Of a stretch of 64,000 bases of DNA, positions 22,230-34,340 are shown in pieces; the stretch's first letter is position 1, and each line of letters opens with the position of its first letter. The stretch covers positions 1 through 64,000 of the forward strand of contig VXIS01000028.1 of NCBI GenBank assembly GCA_008704415.1, given 5' to 3'. Under the pieces are notes generated by a model. That model was given only the letters and a program-made list of their open reading frames with translations, searched no databases and had not been told where the DNA came from. The position numbers and the translations under genes are program-made. Source of the DNA: Sphaerosporella brunnea. Lineage: Eukaryota; Ascomycota; Pezizomycetes; Pezizales; Pyronemataceae.

Positions 22230-24030
22230 ATGTCGACCAAAGACGTCTTCAAGCACCCTAAGGGCAACTTTGATTGCCTTACCAGCATCAACTACAGCTC
22301 CTGGTACAAAAGCATGCGACTGCTTCGCGCAATCGATGCATGGGATATAGTCAACGGCGACGAAGAAGAGCCTGCTAGACCGGCAGCAAACGCGATCGAT
22401 AGAATCGTCCAGAAGTTGAAGGACTAGAGCGAAGACGGTGCAGCTAGCATCTACAACTCCTGCACCGACGTCATCAGGGTGTACATCGACAACACCGACG
22501 ATCCAGCCGAAATGTGGCGTATTCTGGAAGAATCCCTGAATACGGCAAGCACCTCCGTTGGCCGTCAACAGATCCATCAGCGATTCATATTCCTCAAACC
22601 GACTCCCGGAGCTCCTATCAGCAACTTCTTCTCCGGGCTTCGTCAGCTCCAGAACCAGATCCGCGGAAACAACGGGGAGATCTCTGACACTGCCTTCAAA
22701 ACCCACATATTCGCCTCGCTGCCGCCTATCTTCGAAGTCACCGCCAAGATCCAGCAAAACAACCCTCTAGCAACTGTCCAGTCCATCATGGATGCATTGC
22801 TTGAAGACGAGCGACTGTGGTCCATGCGAAACCAATCCGATGCAGCTACCGAAGCCCTAGCTAGCAATGCTAGCAGTGCTCAATCAAAGAAGTGGTGCGA
22901 ATTCTGCGAGAGACCTACCCACAACACCAATCAATGCTGGTCAAAGAAGAGGAAGAAGAAGCGTCACCGCGAAAATACGTCTGACACTGACGACTCTGTC
23001 TGCTACTACTGCGGTGAATCCGGCCATAGAGTGCTGAAATGCTCAGTCAAGCAGAAGGCGATTGCTGCTCGGTGGAGGCCTAGGAAAACCGAAACCAACA
23101 AGGAAACTAGCCCGGAAATCCCCGAATCTGCTGCCCATTGACGGGACGGCGCCTCTGTCTTCGCTAGCACTTCCTTGAAGTCAGAGGCGCTTATTTCGAC
23201 GAAAACGCCGTCCAACTACTCTATCTGGGCTATCGATTCGGCAGCTTCACACCATATGTGTAACAATCTCAGGCTATTCTCGTCGCTGTCGCCTGTCAAC
23301 TACGTCGTCCGGCTCGGCGATCATAACCAAATCAACGTCCGCCAAGCCGGCATCGTATCCGTCAACGACATCCTTCTCCACTGCCTATTCATACCAGAAT
23401 TCAGAAGATCCCTGATATCCGTCTCGCAGCTAGACCCAGGCGGAAACAAGTCCACATTCTTTCAAGGAACCTGCATAGTCACGAAGGCTTAGGAGAGCGT
23501 CCCTTCGCTCCAGTACGACTCCCAGTACGAAAAGAGTGTTTGTACGCTCCAGTACGACTCCCAGTACGAAAAGAGCGTCTCTACGCTCCAGTACGACCCT
23601 TAGTACGACAAGAGCAACTCCTATGCTCGAGTACGATGAGAACTAAGCTAAGTGTCGGAAAAGACACCGAATGCCGCAAACATACCCCAAAATGGGACAA
23701 AAATGACTAACTCTAGTCAGAACTCCGGAACGAATTGACTCCTTTGAACTATGGCATCGTCAACTCACTCTCCTAAATGCGGCCTCGATGATGAAGCTTG
23801 GCATACCGATCTCGAATCCAGCTACGACTTGCGAAGTCTGCGTGACCGCGAAGCAGACACAGAGATTCGAGCGATCGAAGCAGACAAGAGCGACGAAACC
23901 ATACGAATTCATCCACTCAGACCTATGCGGACCCCTGAAGACAAGCATCGGAGGAGCTTCCTACTACATCGTCTACATCGACGACCTTACGCGATATAGC
24001 GAAGTCTGTTTCCTAGTAACCAAACCCTAA
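22230..24030 (+). mobile_element. truncated Ty1/Copia retrotransposon (Gag, protease, start of integrase)
   Basis: One frame runs from ATG 22230 to 23490 with in-frame stops at 22425 (TAG) and 23139 (TGA). Gag carries the UBN2-like helical region and the knuckle CYYCGESGHRVLKC (C-x2-C-x4-H-x4-C). Protease follows with AIDSAASHHMC, where Asp-Ser replaces the usual DSG/DTG pattern of many Copia proteases (DSAAS is common in fungi). After a 39-bp tandem repeat (23507-23640) and a frame change, the integrase zinc region CEVCVTAKQ and core HSDLCGPLKTSIGGASYYIV begin. The element is cut at 24030; RT and RNase H are absent. Confidence 0.85.
23507..23640 (+). repeat. 39-bp tandem repeat inside the Copia pol region
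   Basis: Units start at 23507, 23546, 23585 and 23625 (last partial): GCTCCAGTACGACTCCCAGT then ACGAAAAGAG and seven variable bases. In the gag-protease frame each unit codes 13 residues (LQYDSQYEKSVST). It sits where the region before integrase should be. Confidence 0.9.
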
Positions 24031-24190
24031 GTTGAGAGGCGACGTTCGATTCCAAGCCTTCTACAGAGGCGTCCCCAGAAGTCCGATGCAAACTGTGGTC
24101 CACGGTCCGAGACGATGGTGAGGGGTAGGCTGTGGAGACGGAATACGTGTTGGATGAAGAGGTCGGCTAGTCCGACTCCATCAAAAACCA
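24031..24190 (-). mobile_element. Ty3/Gypsy integrase core fragment
   Basis: The minus strand reads [20 protein letters not shown] then [15 protein letters not shown], the second Asp region of Gypsy integrase. It directly abuts the broken end of the Copia integrase, in opposite orientation. Confidence 0.75.
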
Positions 24191-27100
24191 AAAACGAGGA
24201 GGGGACTAAGGCCAGGAGCAGTCTCCCTTCAGCCTTCGTTGTTTTTGGTCATCGTACGCCCGAGGGCAGAAGCAGGATTCAGCGTTTTGTACAACGAGGA
24301 GCGAGCCTGCGAGGTCTAAATCAATGTATGGCCGGCAGCATCACTGGGTGTCACACGGTCAAATGAATCAAATCCAAAAAGCAACCTAAAGAACGGCCTC
24401 ACTAAGTCTGTGTGTCCGGTTTGGATGTAGGGTTCCGTCGAGGCGAGCGGGGGATATAAGGCGCGGGGGTAGAGCTTCCTTCCTTCCCTCTGCTGGCATC
24501 TCGGCGTCGCTAGAGCTCACGTTTGTTATGTTGTTCATCAAACACTGGTTGCAGCATCTAACACGGAATGGCCAGTATGTCTTCAAATCCTTCCGAACCC
24601 CAAAACAGCATGCACCCGATGTCGAATAGCGGTTGTATCCTCTGACGCTCCGACAAGCCAAAGACAGGTTGAGGCTGCCAGGGGAGATGAGCGGTCCCGT
24701 TCGCACGCCACATCGCTTCCCTCGGCAGATGAGTATTGAAGAACCGACCGCACTGTTGACATTGAACCAATTCTAGCGGCGACAACACCTCTCCCCAGAG
24801 CTTACGCGGTAGAGCTGCCCCGAGTTCTGGACATAATTTTGGACAAGTCTACTATGTCGTCATCAGGGACCGTTCTACTCTCCCCCCAAGAGGCTCCCGG
24901 CTTCATCACCCTCGTCCGACCAGTCATCGACGTCCTACTCAATCGCGTCGTTGTTGACTGATTGCGCCTCAGCGTACGGTGCATCCTCCACATCCTCGGC
25001 CTTTTGGCAGCCAATTCGCCTGAGCTTGGCCTTCGGCGGCCGGAAGGACCTGTGGGAAGGCCGGGGAAGCTCTGCAAGACCTCCTTCGTGGTTTCGCGAT
25101 ATGAGGATGCTGCCGGGCGCGAGGCTTTCGCTATGCGACCATTCCCTCTCGTTTTTTGGGGGACGGCACAAACGGCTTGCGGACTTTCATCTTCGCTATT
25201 GGCCGGGGCGGTTGAGAGATCGCGATGGGGACGATGCAGCCGCGAGGGCAAGGATTGTGTTATTCGCGGTGGTGGGTTATCGCATTCTTCTCTCAACTGG
25301 AACTGTTTGACGCTGACGGGGGGTTCTAGTCGGTTCCATTTCGCTCTCCGCTGAACCAACTCAGCCGCACACGCCAGCTCAGTATACTGGGCTTTATGAA
25401 GGTGTACGTGAGAGTGCACCGAGTGACACCTTGTCACGGTGTTCAACATGCCAACAAACCCAAGACAACGAAGGCATCATCACGGAAAGCCTCCGGACTA
25501 TCCAACCAACTATCCAAACCTCACGTATTACCGCGCGCCTACGCGCGTTGCACGAGCTCTCCACCCGGCGGCCACGTTCATGCGCTTGAGCGGCGGGCTG
25601 GAACCACTGAGATATATTCTTGGTGCGAACATATCACGGCAGATTGAAATCATGGTTGACCGGGACGCTGTGGGGCACTCCCAACGCGATAAATCCATAA
25701 GAAAGCGTTCCTCGTCCACTGTTAGAACCTGATCAACATCCCCTTGCACCGCGTCTACTCAAGCCCTCCACCGCCTCTAGTATTTGCAGCAGTAGTTCGT
25801 TCCCCCTTCAACCACTTTGGTCTTCACAGTCATTGCATGTTGGCGGCGACTTCCTCGGAGACCCGGAACTTCAACACTAGAACGGTTGAGCATGGCCAGC
25901 GGCGCTTTCCCCGCGGAATGACAAAAAGGAGAAAGTATGAACGCATGGACGTTCATGGCACGCCGCCTCTTGCAACCCAATCAGTTCATCTACACTGAGC
26001 ACAAGCACTTGCACCCTGGAAACTCCATTTCCTTAGCTGAGGCAGCACCCAACTGCGAAATCAGTATTCCCTACGGTGACTATTTCAACCAACGGCACCC
26101 TTCATCACGTGCGGATACCAAAGATGAATTCTACAAGACTGGCGGTCATCCAGAACGTGCCAACAATAATTAGCGAGAGCACATTTTCGAACGCTTCATG
26201 AAGATACCGTATCGTTCCTTATATACCGCACACGCGGTGTTCAAAATTCTCGGAGCTAATGTTGTCTGAGAACAGGAGACCGATGCATCCAACCTGATGT
26301 CAGGAAAGCGTTCCATTGACGTCCCTCAACGGCCACCAGAAGACTGCATCGCGCAACGAACACTGAGCCAACCCCAGCCCGTTATCCTCCTAGAATCTTG
26401 AAAAGCATAGAAAACTGACTTGTGCGTCAAAGGACGAGCATAGGCGACTACGACCTTCCCCATCAAGTGCGGGAAGAGGCGCACCATGTCCCAACTCCAC
26501 CCCGACAGTATGTTGAGCGCACTGTGCGCAAGCCGTCCCAGGTACATACTACCAGGCAGTTTGTTGTACATAGCATGGCGCGGGACTCGGACCTACCTGC
26601 CAATGGCAGTGAGCCTGAGCTCCTGCGAATGCAGCCCGGAAAGCGCTATAAAGAGGCACTGCCCTGACATCAAGGTCACGAACCAATCCCGTCGGTGACT
26701 ATTACATGAGATCTCTACCACTTCCACCAGCAGCAGAGGCCGTGGAGGGCCGTCCTCCACTTACACAATTACAACAAATACATGAGAGCGCGCATTGCCC
26801 ATCCTTTGAAGCGCAGGGCAGCAAGTAAGAGAGAACAAATTGTGCTGCAGAATAGAACAATGTGAGAAGAAAGACTCCGGGCATTCGATATTCAAGAAGA
26901 AGAAAAGGAGTGGCAGACGAATACGAAACGTAAAATGGGTTTGAAAACGCTATCATGACGGAGAGCAACTACAAAGTTGGAGGCGGGTTGCAAAGAAAAT
27001 CTTAGATGCGTCGGAAAACGGTTTGGCACGTGGAAGGAGAGTGGAGTGGCCTGGAATGGGCGACCGTCTGGTGACAAACGCAGAGCACGTTGAGAAAAGG

Positions 27101-27240
27101 GGCTTGAGATCACAAGAGAGCGGTTTGAGAAGCATGCGAAGACGATTTTCGAGGACGAATATGCGGAGGAATCCAACGTAGTGGACTGGAACAGACGGAT
27201 AGTTAGCGGCAAGCTTTAAGACTGCTTGACGACGAAAAGG
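24191..27240. other. unrecognised ORFs only
   Basis: On the minus strand 24558-25449 contains overlapping frames (215 codons from 25449; 76 codons from 24788 with CQQCGRFFNTHLP) that may be Gypsy Gag debris next to the integrase fragment. On the plus strand 25937-26173 reads a plausible peptide (FIYTEHKHLHPGNSISLAEA) with no known domain. None has enough support for a gene call. Confidence 0.3.
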
Positions 27241-28260
27241 GTGCTTTGACGCCGGAAATGGATGTCAAAGAATCCGAGGATGATGATGATATTTCTGTAA
27301 ATGTAATTATTAAATCTGTCACAGTGGCGGAGTCCGCACAGCTGTTTCTGACGTCGCTGCGACTGTTTTTGCCTGACCCCCGCAGCACCGTAACTACGTA
27401 TCAAAACATTGCGCGGTACTTGAAAATGCACAGTATGTAAGGAATTTTACGGCACTCGATCATGTGGATTTTCATGTGTGTGTACGCTGGACAATGACCT
27501 ATCAAGCATCATACCCATGAAGCGTTTGTATCAAATCTTCCTTGCCAGCGATGCCCAGGTTTGCAAGGCGAGACGATTATGCAGTGATTTTATGTTGCAG
27601 ATTGATGCCACGTTAAACAAGCATGAGCTTCCAACGTTGCTTGAAAATATTGTCACTGCTATGGCCATCTGCGTGACGCAGAATGAGATGCACAAAGCTC
27701 AAGTGCGAGTGCGGATCTGTGCCACATCTCACGACCCTGATAACTGTGCCCGGTCAGGCCAAAATTCACTGCGCTATCGCTTGCCCTCGCGCGTCTGATA
27801 CAAGCTTACGTTGCAGCGAATCGACTACTTCCTTGGTCTTAAGTTCATCCTTGATTGTTTATCAACCCCGGAGATGGCCACCGGACTCGACATTGGGACG
27901 CGTCTGGTCCTGATACTTCTGACTCGCCGGGACCGCATTATCTCCAGGAGGCAGGATAACTCCGGCTGACAGGCCGCTGATGGCCTTCCGGGAGAGCCTA
28001 ATTACAGACCCCAAGCAAGAGGCCTTGCACCCGACAGAGAAAAAAAGACAGCGGAAATACAAGGTGCCGGCGTTTGGTCTTACGGGTGAAGATGGGATCC
28101 AGGGTGAGTCTCAATATATGGATTACTCGGAACAATTGTATCACCAGGACATCAAACAGGGGGTACAACCCGTGGCTGGGCAGTGTGAACGATTTCCCAT
28201 CGATCTTTGCAGTTTGGATACCCAGTACCGGAAGTGGGCTGAGAGGTAAACCGGTTGATT
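27241..28260 (+). other. series of short plus-strand coding-like blocks, unrecognised
   Basis: Consecutive plus-strand blocks read like coding sequence: 27246-27435 (acidic start, then LFLTSLRLFLPDPRSTVTTY), 27490-27720 (LYQIFLASDAQVCKARRLCS), and 27980-28103 ending before a GTGAGT donor at 28104. No complete exon chain could be made, and no family recognised. It could be a decayed multi-exon gene or transposase. Confidence 0.3.
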
Positions 28261-29190
28261 AGAGGCCCGAGAGGACAAGGAGCCTGACACTGAACTGTCG
28301 TGGCATTATGAATTGGACACGCAGCCAATGTAATTGTAGTGCAAGAATGGAAGCAATTGAACAGGTCGGGTCTTGCCTTGTCCGGCAACGGCAATACATG
28401 GTGAGTAGTAAAGATCCCGAGGTTGCGGCAGGCCAAGATTTTTGCACCGTCGGCCGGCCGTTTAACCGCGCCCTGATTAAAATAAAATCAAGCGTAACAT
28501 TTACTAGACATACCCCTAATCAGCACCGCGCTTAGTCGTGGGTAAAAGTCATGGACGGATAGTAGGATGGATTGCTACTACGGGTTCCAGGCTTGGGGAC
28601 CTGAACCCGGCTTTGTTGAATAGCTAGCCCGGGAATATGGCCTGAGGCTGCGACCGCTTGTGTAAGAACGTTATCAGCCTCACACACGGTCTACGCAAGG
28701 CTGCTCGAGGACAACTTCCATATTCTATCTGGACAAAGGAGTATCCTGTGAAATGCTGGCTTTTTTCTGCACACCCTACATCGATGTCGTATTATACAAT
28801 AGCTACGCATGTAGTAGGTGTATTGGATGTTGTCAATCCTGTCGGCAATACTGTGGTCATGATATAGGTAGTGGTGGTCGGTCACGATCCACCGTCTATC
28901 ATCTTGAGCCCCATACTAGAAGGTATCCCCAAGCACCGCATACATGTACATGGTGCCATACAAGATAGAGCGGACAACCAACATCAATCTCAGCCGTTTG
29001 CACCGCCACAAGGTGCTAAAAAACCTGCTGCTGCCGTGCTTCATGAGAAACCACAGTTTTGCTCGACAATCAAGGACACCCAGGCCCCCTGTCAGAGGGT
29101 TTGAGTCGCAGCCATCTCCTACTCTGCGGCATGCGGGCAGCAGCAACATCCTACTCCGTGTGCTGTTGGACGAAAAGCGACTCCAACGAC

Positions 29191-29247
29191 GCCCTGTTCC
29201 CCTGTGCAAACAGTTGTTTCCCGTGAGAGAATACGACCCACGGCCGA
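29191..29247. repeat. hairpin repeat, copy 1
   Basis: Shares GCCCTGTTCCCC, CAAACAGTTGTTTCC and ACCCACGG with copies at 30211, 30503 and 30885. Confidence 0.65.
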
Positions 29248-30210
29248 TCGCGATGTGCAAGGTGTACCTGCGTTCACGTCAGAGATAGTGGTTAGCTTTG
29301 GGCTAGCAGGATACTGCTGAGGACAGTGTTTTTGAATGTGGCGGGCAGGCTGGTATCCCAACAGCGAAGAACGTTGAGAATGAAAACCCACAGCAGGCAA
29401 AATACTATAAGGCAACCCATTATTGGCTGATCGGTTGTCACTTGGCCAACTACTACCAGCAACTGCAAATGTAGTCCGGTCAGGAATCAGCAACTAACCA
29501 CTGGTGGCTCGTGTATGGGGCCGTGAGCGCCACCCCAGACTTTGTTACCCACTCTCCTCGAAGGTTCCGCTGACCAATCACCAAATCAAGAAACACGTTC
29601 CAGTTCCCACACGAAAACCTGTCACTCAATAATTGGTCCGATGGTGTGAACGCAAGCTCTCGGGGCTGGAAGTTGATAGGCGCGGGCAGCGGAACATGAA
29701 AATGAGGCGTGGCAGGAACCGGGAGTGAGAGATCAGGAGGACGATGAGAGGCAGCAGCGACACGGTCGGCGGTAGAGACCGTGCCAGAGGAGCTGGGATG
29801 ACCGAGACGAGGGGCTATGCGAGACTGGCTGGTGGCCACCACGGGGAACCATCGTGGCTGGGAAACGCCGCGGAACCTGACTGGATCGATTGGACATCTT
29901 TGAGTACGCGCCTACTATGATCCGACGTCATATTTACGTGTCTCTGACTGTCCACAGATTTCAAGAGCGCGCATCGATTGTATCGACCACAAGCATGCAT
30001 TCACTGATCGTCCACGAAAGAAAAACACTCCCGAACACAGCTTGTGTGTATTTTGAAATTGAAAATTGAAGTACAGATTGAAAAAAAAGAACTGAAAGAC
30101 GGCGGGCAATGCCGCCAGCATCTGGGCAACGTCAAAATTGAAATTGATTTGAAAAAACCGGTGAATATATACATACCTTCTGCCAGCGAACGACCTGAAA
30201 AAAAAAAGGG

Positions 30211-30279
30211 GACCTAACACACGCCGTTTTCCCCGTCCAAACAGCCATCCCCTCGGAGAAGGAAGACCCACGGACCGAA
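30211..30279. repeat. hairpin repeat, copy 2
   Basis: Shares GACCTAACACACGCCGTT, CCCCGTCCAAACAG and GACCCACGGACCGA. The central hairpin is degraded. Confidence 0.65.
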
Positions 30280-30502
30280 TGTTGCCTGCGCTCCAGATTT
30301 TGCTTGATCTCGCCCCTCTCCCATCGGGATTCGGCCGAAGCCATGACTGCCCTTCTGCGTCGTCTTCTGATCACAACGAGATGGACGTTTACACCCTTGG
30401 TGAGGATTTCAACCAGATCCTTCTCCTGGTCGGGGGCGTCAACAGTCACGATCGAGATGGGTGCAACCCTACCTTTAGCTCGCAGGCAAGCCTAACTAAC
30501 AG

Positions 30503-30570
30503 AGACCTAATACACGCCCTGTTCCCCGTTCAAACAGTTGTTTCCTAACAAGGAATACAACCCACGGACC
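30503..30570. repeat. hairpin repeat, copy 3
   Basis: GACCTAATACACGCCCTGTT, then CAAACAGTTGTTTCC, loop, GGAATACAAC and CCACGGACC. GTTGT(T)TCC pairs with GGAA(T)ACAAC. Confidence 0.7.
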
Positions 30571-30884
30571 CGTATGCCTCCGGCGAGCACTATTTATGCG
30601 TTCTAGCCATGCGTCAGCGAGAATTCCCATACGCAACCTAATGTCTAGGAAAGTACCCCGAGCCGAAGGCCCTGATCACGCGCCATTTGGCGTTGACCCT
30701 GTTGATGGCAATGAAGTAGTGCACCAACACCGAGCTGCACAGAGTGTCGCTGTTGGCCGCGAACTGCTGATCATTGCGGCACGCCAGGTCCAAAAACGTG
30801 ATCAGCACGTAGGAGAGTATCTAACGCGAGACGTATCAACAGGCAAGCTGAACTTACGCATCGTATGTAACATGAACGAAACGG

Positions 30885-30950
30885 GACCCCAACGCCGGCC
30901 TTCTCGTCGTGCAAACGGTTGTTTGTTAAAAACAACCCCACGGACCGATT
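30885..30950. repeat. hairpin repeat, copy 4
   Basis: GACCCCAACGCCGGCC, GCAAACGGTTGTTTGTTAAA and AACAACCCCACGGACCGA. GTTGTTT pairs with AAACAAC-like bases, keeping a hairpin with a different sequence. Confidence 0.65.
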
Positions 30951-31480
30951 GGATCGCCATCACCACACGACCCGCTATCCACACCGCACGCTGCTTCTTC
31001 GTCCTTCTAGTACGTCCTTCCTTGCCGCAATGATCTGGATGCGGCGAGCTGGCTCCTGAAGGATACGCGGCGTTTCAATACCTGTCATCTCCCGCTGTGC
31101 CTTGACAGTTCACGATGAGATTCGCGTATTGGAGCATATCAGGGACCTACCGTTCGCCTGAGCATGCTTCCACCCGACGCGCTTCAGACAAATGCTGCTG
31201 TCGCAGTTGGGCTGGGCCGACACTTGCATTCAATCTGGATACTGTGATTGCACGTCGATGACAGTGGTTTGTCCGCCAGTGCCAACGCAACGGGCGCCCC
31301 AGTGTCGGCCAACATCTTCTCGAGGTTGCTGATGTAATGCCGTTGCTTATGTAACGCACGCCCTGAGCCCCGCCATCGGCAGCGACTACACTGGCAACCT
31401 TTGTCTCTTGTCTCTTCCAAGCTTCTGCACACCTTTGATTCATTTGAACCTCCTCCCCTCCTCCCCCCTCCCCCCACAGG

Positions 31481-31954
31481 ACACGCAGACCACATGGCGG
31501 ACGCACCCGTGGCGCTGCCTGCCACCTTTAAAAATCGCGCCCACCGCCGCGGCAAGCGAAAGCGCTCGCGCCCGCTCTACAACGAACAACGAGGCGCTGT
31601 GCGCGCTTCTCGCTATTCCGCCGCGCGACACACTCGCAAGCCTGATCCTGCGCCGTGAAGCCGAAGACATCTGTCGCCAGGAGGGCTACGAGCTCAACCG
31701 GAACTACGGCGCCTGGGAGAAGGAGAACATGGAGAGCGTCGGTCAAAACTGTGACTGCGAACATGAACGCGAGTCCGTTGGAGCAGGCCGTCTTTTCAGC
31801 TGCCGCTATCGATGCGCTGCCGCTGCACAAAATTTGGTTGGATGATGCGCGCAAGATGAAGGCAGCGAAAGAGAAGAAGTTACTGAGCGATCCAGCTGTG
31901 GGTGATCCGAACGCCCCGCGAGATCCTTTGCTGCTCTTGCTAACATTCGCGTGA
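31481..31954 (+). pseudogene. frameshifted coding relic, unrecognised
   Basis: It follows a strong acceptor. ATG 31494 starts MADAPVALPATFKNRAHRRG in frame 0. The coding character then moves to frame 1 (EALCALLAIPPRDTLASLIL, ICRQEGYELNRNYGAWEKEN) and then to frame 2 (AAAIDALPLHKIWLDDARKM), ending at 31954. Two successive one-base shifts with no plausible introns between suggest a decayed gene. No domain recognised. Confidence 0.4.
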
Positions 31955-32320
31955 AACAAGGATGGTGCCGACGCTGACCGCAAGGCAAATGATTACGCGG
32001 AACATCATGAATCCGAAGCAAGCCACCACCGTTGCCGGGAAGAGCCAGCACTGATTGAGCAACGTGATGACGACGCCCCAATGCCCGTGCGCGGGCTTCG
32101 GGACGAGACCCCCTTCCGCCTCCATCGCCTGCAGGCGAACAGCATCCACCGGTCTCTGAGCGGTGCTCGAAGTGACGGTGCGGTGCCTCGTCCCTTTCAG
32201 CGAGACGACCTTTCTGTGTCTCTGAGCGGTTCTGGAAGCCACGGACAGGGTCCTCCTCCCCGGGGGAAAAACCGATTCCACGCTGACTGTTGACTGCCCC
32301 CGCGTCCAGCATCGCGGATT

Positions 32321-32602
32321 TTGAACCCCAAGACGAGTATCCTCATAAAGTTCGATGGCAACCCACCCGTCAGGACTCCGATTGTCGTCACACGGGACGC
32401 GCCGTTCCACCGGGTCTACCTGCGAGTGACCTTGGAGTTGAAATTGACGACGTACCGGAACCGACTGCTGGCCTACGTCCCGGACATTGTGGGCCCGTCT
32501 AGCTTGTTCAATCTTGACTGCGATAAGACGTGGCGGAGACTAGCGGACGATTCCCGAGTGCAGAGTCTCCTCTTGGGCGTTACCAATCCGGAACCTGTGT
32601 GA
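32321..32602 (+). CDS. unrecognised exon-like ORF
   Basis: The frame is open from 32294 to TGA 32600-32602. It reads ILIKFDGNPPVRTPIVVTRD and VYLRVTLELKLTTYRNRLLA, a beta-rich peptide with good protein character. There is no ATG, so it would be the last exon of a spliced gene. It may belong with the block at 31481. Family unknown. Confidence 0.3.
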   Translation: MNPKTSILIKFDGNPPVRTPIVVTRDAPFHRVYLRVTLELKLTTYRNRLLAYVPDIVGPSSLFNLDCDKTWRRLADDSRVQSLLLGVTNPEPV

Positions 32603-33272
32603 TGATTGCCGGAGGAATGGGGATGGAGGGGAACGAGAGAGCCCGAGAGGGGGGCGGATGCCACATATACTATGATACAAACAGCATGTGCAGTTGATAA
32701 TGATACTGATCATCTCTGTGCAATCGTCGCCACCGCTCATTCCAGACCCCAACTACCGTTCTATCTGGACCATCGCCGCGGCTCTTATCAATTATTACTG
32801 TTTCGCAGGCTTGCCCCCCACTGCGTGCAACAAGCCTTTACTCACCTGTACACGACCACAATTTTCGTTAGATAACGATCTCGGAACTATCATTTTGGCA
32901 AGCCAGCCAGCAGGACTTTCCGGCGGCTGGGGTGAATTGCTGGCCCTCTCAACATCCTGTTGGGCTGTTTGCGTCTGCTATATACGGTGTACTGCGAGGG
33001 TCCATCTGTCTGCGGTCATCAGGAGGCTGGGCTGGCTTCCATGTAAATCGTTCAACGCACAGTCGAGCATCAACCTGCCAGGCGGATGTGGTATGCAGGG
33101 GCTGAGCGGCGCAAACACTCTCACTACTAACTGCTCTGGAGTTGCCTGCCAATTCAGTATTGTTGACACAAACTCGGCCTCTGCAGGATCAGTATGTGTC
33201 GTCCTTCAGACTCTCGGTCGTATCGCCAGCGTTTATCAACATGATTTACACCTTTAATCGTGCGAACGCACG

Positions 33273-34340
33273 ATGGAAACGTCAACGGACGGCTCTGGCG
33301 ATTTCCCGGCGGATGTTATCGCCGCAACGCGCCCCTGGAACAGCGGAAAAGGCAGGTTTCTACTTCGACAGTCGTTCCGGGTGCGATGCGGTGAGGGTCG
33401 GGTAAGTGCACAACCACTGGCGTCCCAATTGCCACCGCGCCTTGCAATTGCCTGCATTGGCGCACCCACGACAGCCGCCGAACAGTGAGACTGGAAACTC
33501 TCCGCGGCGGCGTTCCCTCACAGACAGCGTGAGTCGCTATTGCTTGAAGCAGTCATGCATAATTGTGATTGGACCGGTTGCCAATCCCGCAGCGCAGGCA
33601 ATTAGGAATGAGTGCCCAACATATCTGGCATGCCTGAGTCTATATCATCGTTGCGCAGTCCTTATTGCTCGAGGCGGCTCGAGGGGTTCACGGAGGCCGA
33701 CACGAAAGCAATTGTACCCTTTGACCGCGAAATCGCTCGCGCTGTGGACCCTGCGGCCCTGCGACCAGCTCCGCATGACCGCTTGCGCCATCGAATCAAC
33801 ATTTCCGCCATCAAACGGCGCACCGAAGACGTCATCAAGGCGGCCACGCGCCTGCAGAATTCGGCGCACGGTCCACAGTTCCTCCGCCGCAAAGGGAGCG
33901 ACCTCCGAAGCGCTCAAGGAAGTAAGTGACGATGACGCCTTCCTGGGTATGTTCGCACACTGACCATATGCACAGGACATCGCCGATGGGCAAAACGATG
34001 CCGGCTCAAGAGAGCAATGATGGTGCGGGCTCAGGCCCCTGATGCATCTGAGCCACTCGACGCGCAAATCGCTCCGGACATTGGCGCCGTGCCCACCCTT
34101 GAGAGAACCCATTTCTCCTATGCCGAAGTCCAGCTTCTCATCCGCATTGCTGCTTCTTCCCCGACGCAGCTCGTACCTGCACCAGGCGTATTCGGCAGTT
34201 GCAGCGTCACGCGGCTAACCCCGGAGGATATCGGAGAGGTTTTGGAGACCGTTATTCGCTGGGTGGAGGGTGGATGCAACGGTAATAGCCGTGCAGGTGG
34301 TGGAAAGCAAGAGGAGGAGGAGGAGGACGAGGAAGCATAA
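33273..34340 (+). CDS. multi-exon gene, unrecognised product
   Basis: Exon 1 33273-33401 starts ATG (METSTDGSGDFPADVI) and ends before a perfect GTAAGT donor. A likely exon 2 (33475-33528) lies between CGACAG and a GTGAGT donor, in phase. A third block in frame from about 33639 reads EADTKAIVPFDREIARAVDP and INISAIKRRTEDVIKAATRL to 33921. The intron at 33922-33975 (54 bp: GTAAGT, CACTGAC branch, GCACAG) is convincing and keeps the frame into the last exon, 33976-34340, which ends in an acidic EEEEEDEEA tail. The acceptor of exon 3 is unresolved. The product looks helical and charged, without a signal peptide or known motif. Confidence 0.5.

Larger units (their letters stand above)
28261..31480. 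other. no gene resolved; contains a four-copy hairpin repeat
   Basis: Only short conflicting ORFs. Four related repeats of about 57-70 bp are listed separately. At 31450-31480 a strong polypyrimidine tract ending CCCCCCACAG is a likely 3' splice site for the block that follows. Confidence 0.4.

Noticed and set aside
23507..23640. CRISPR-like array
   Set aside because: Units are contiguous tandem repeats without unique spacers and lie inside a retrotransposon of a eukaryote.
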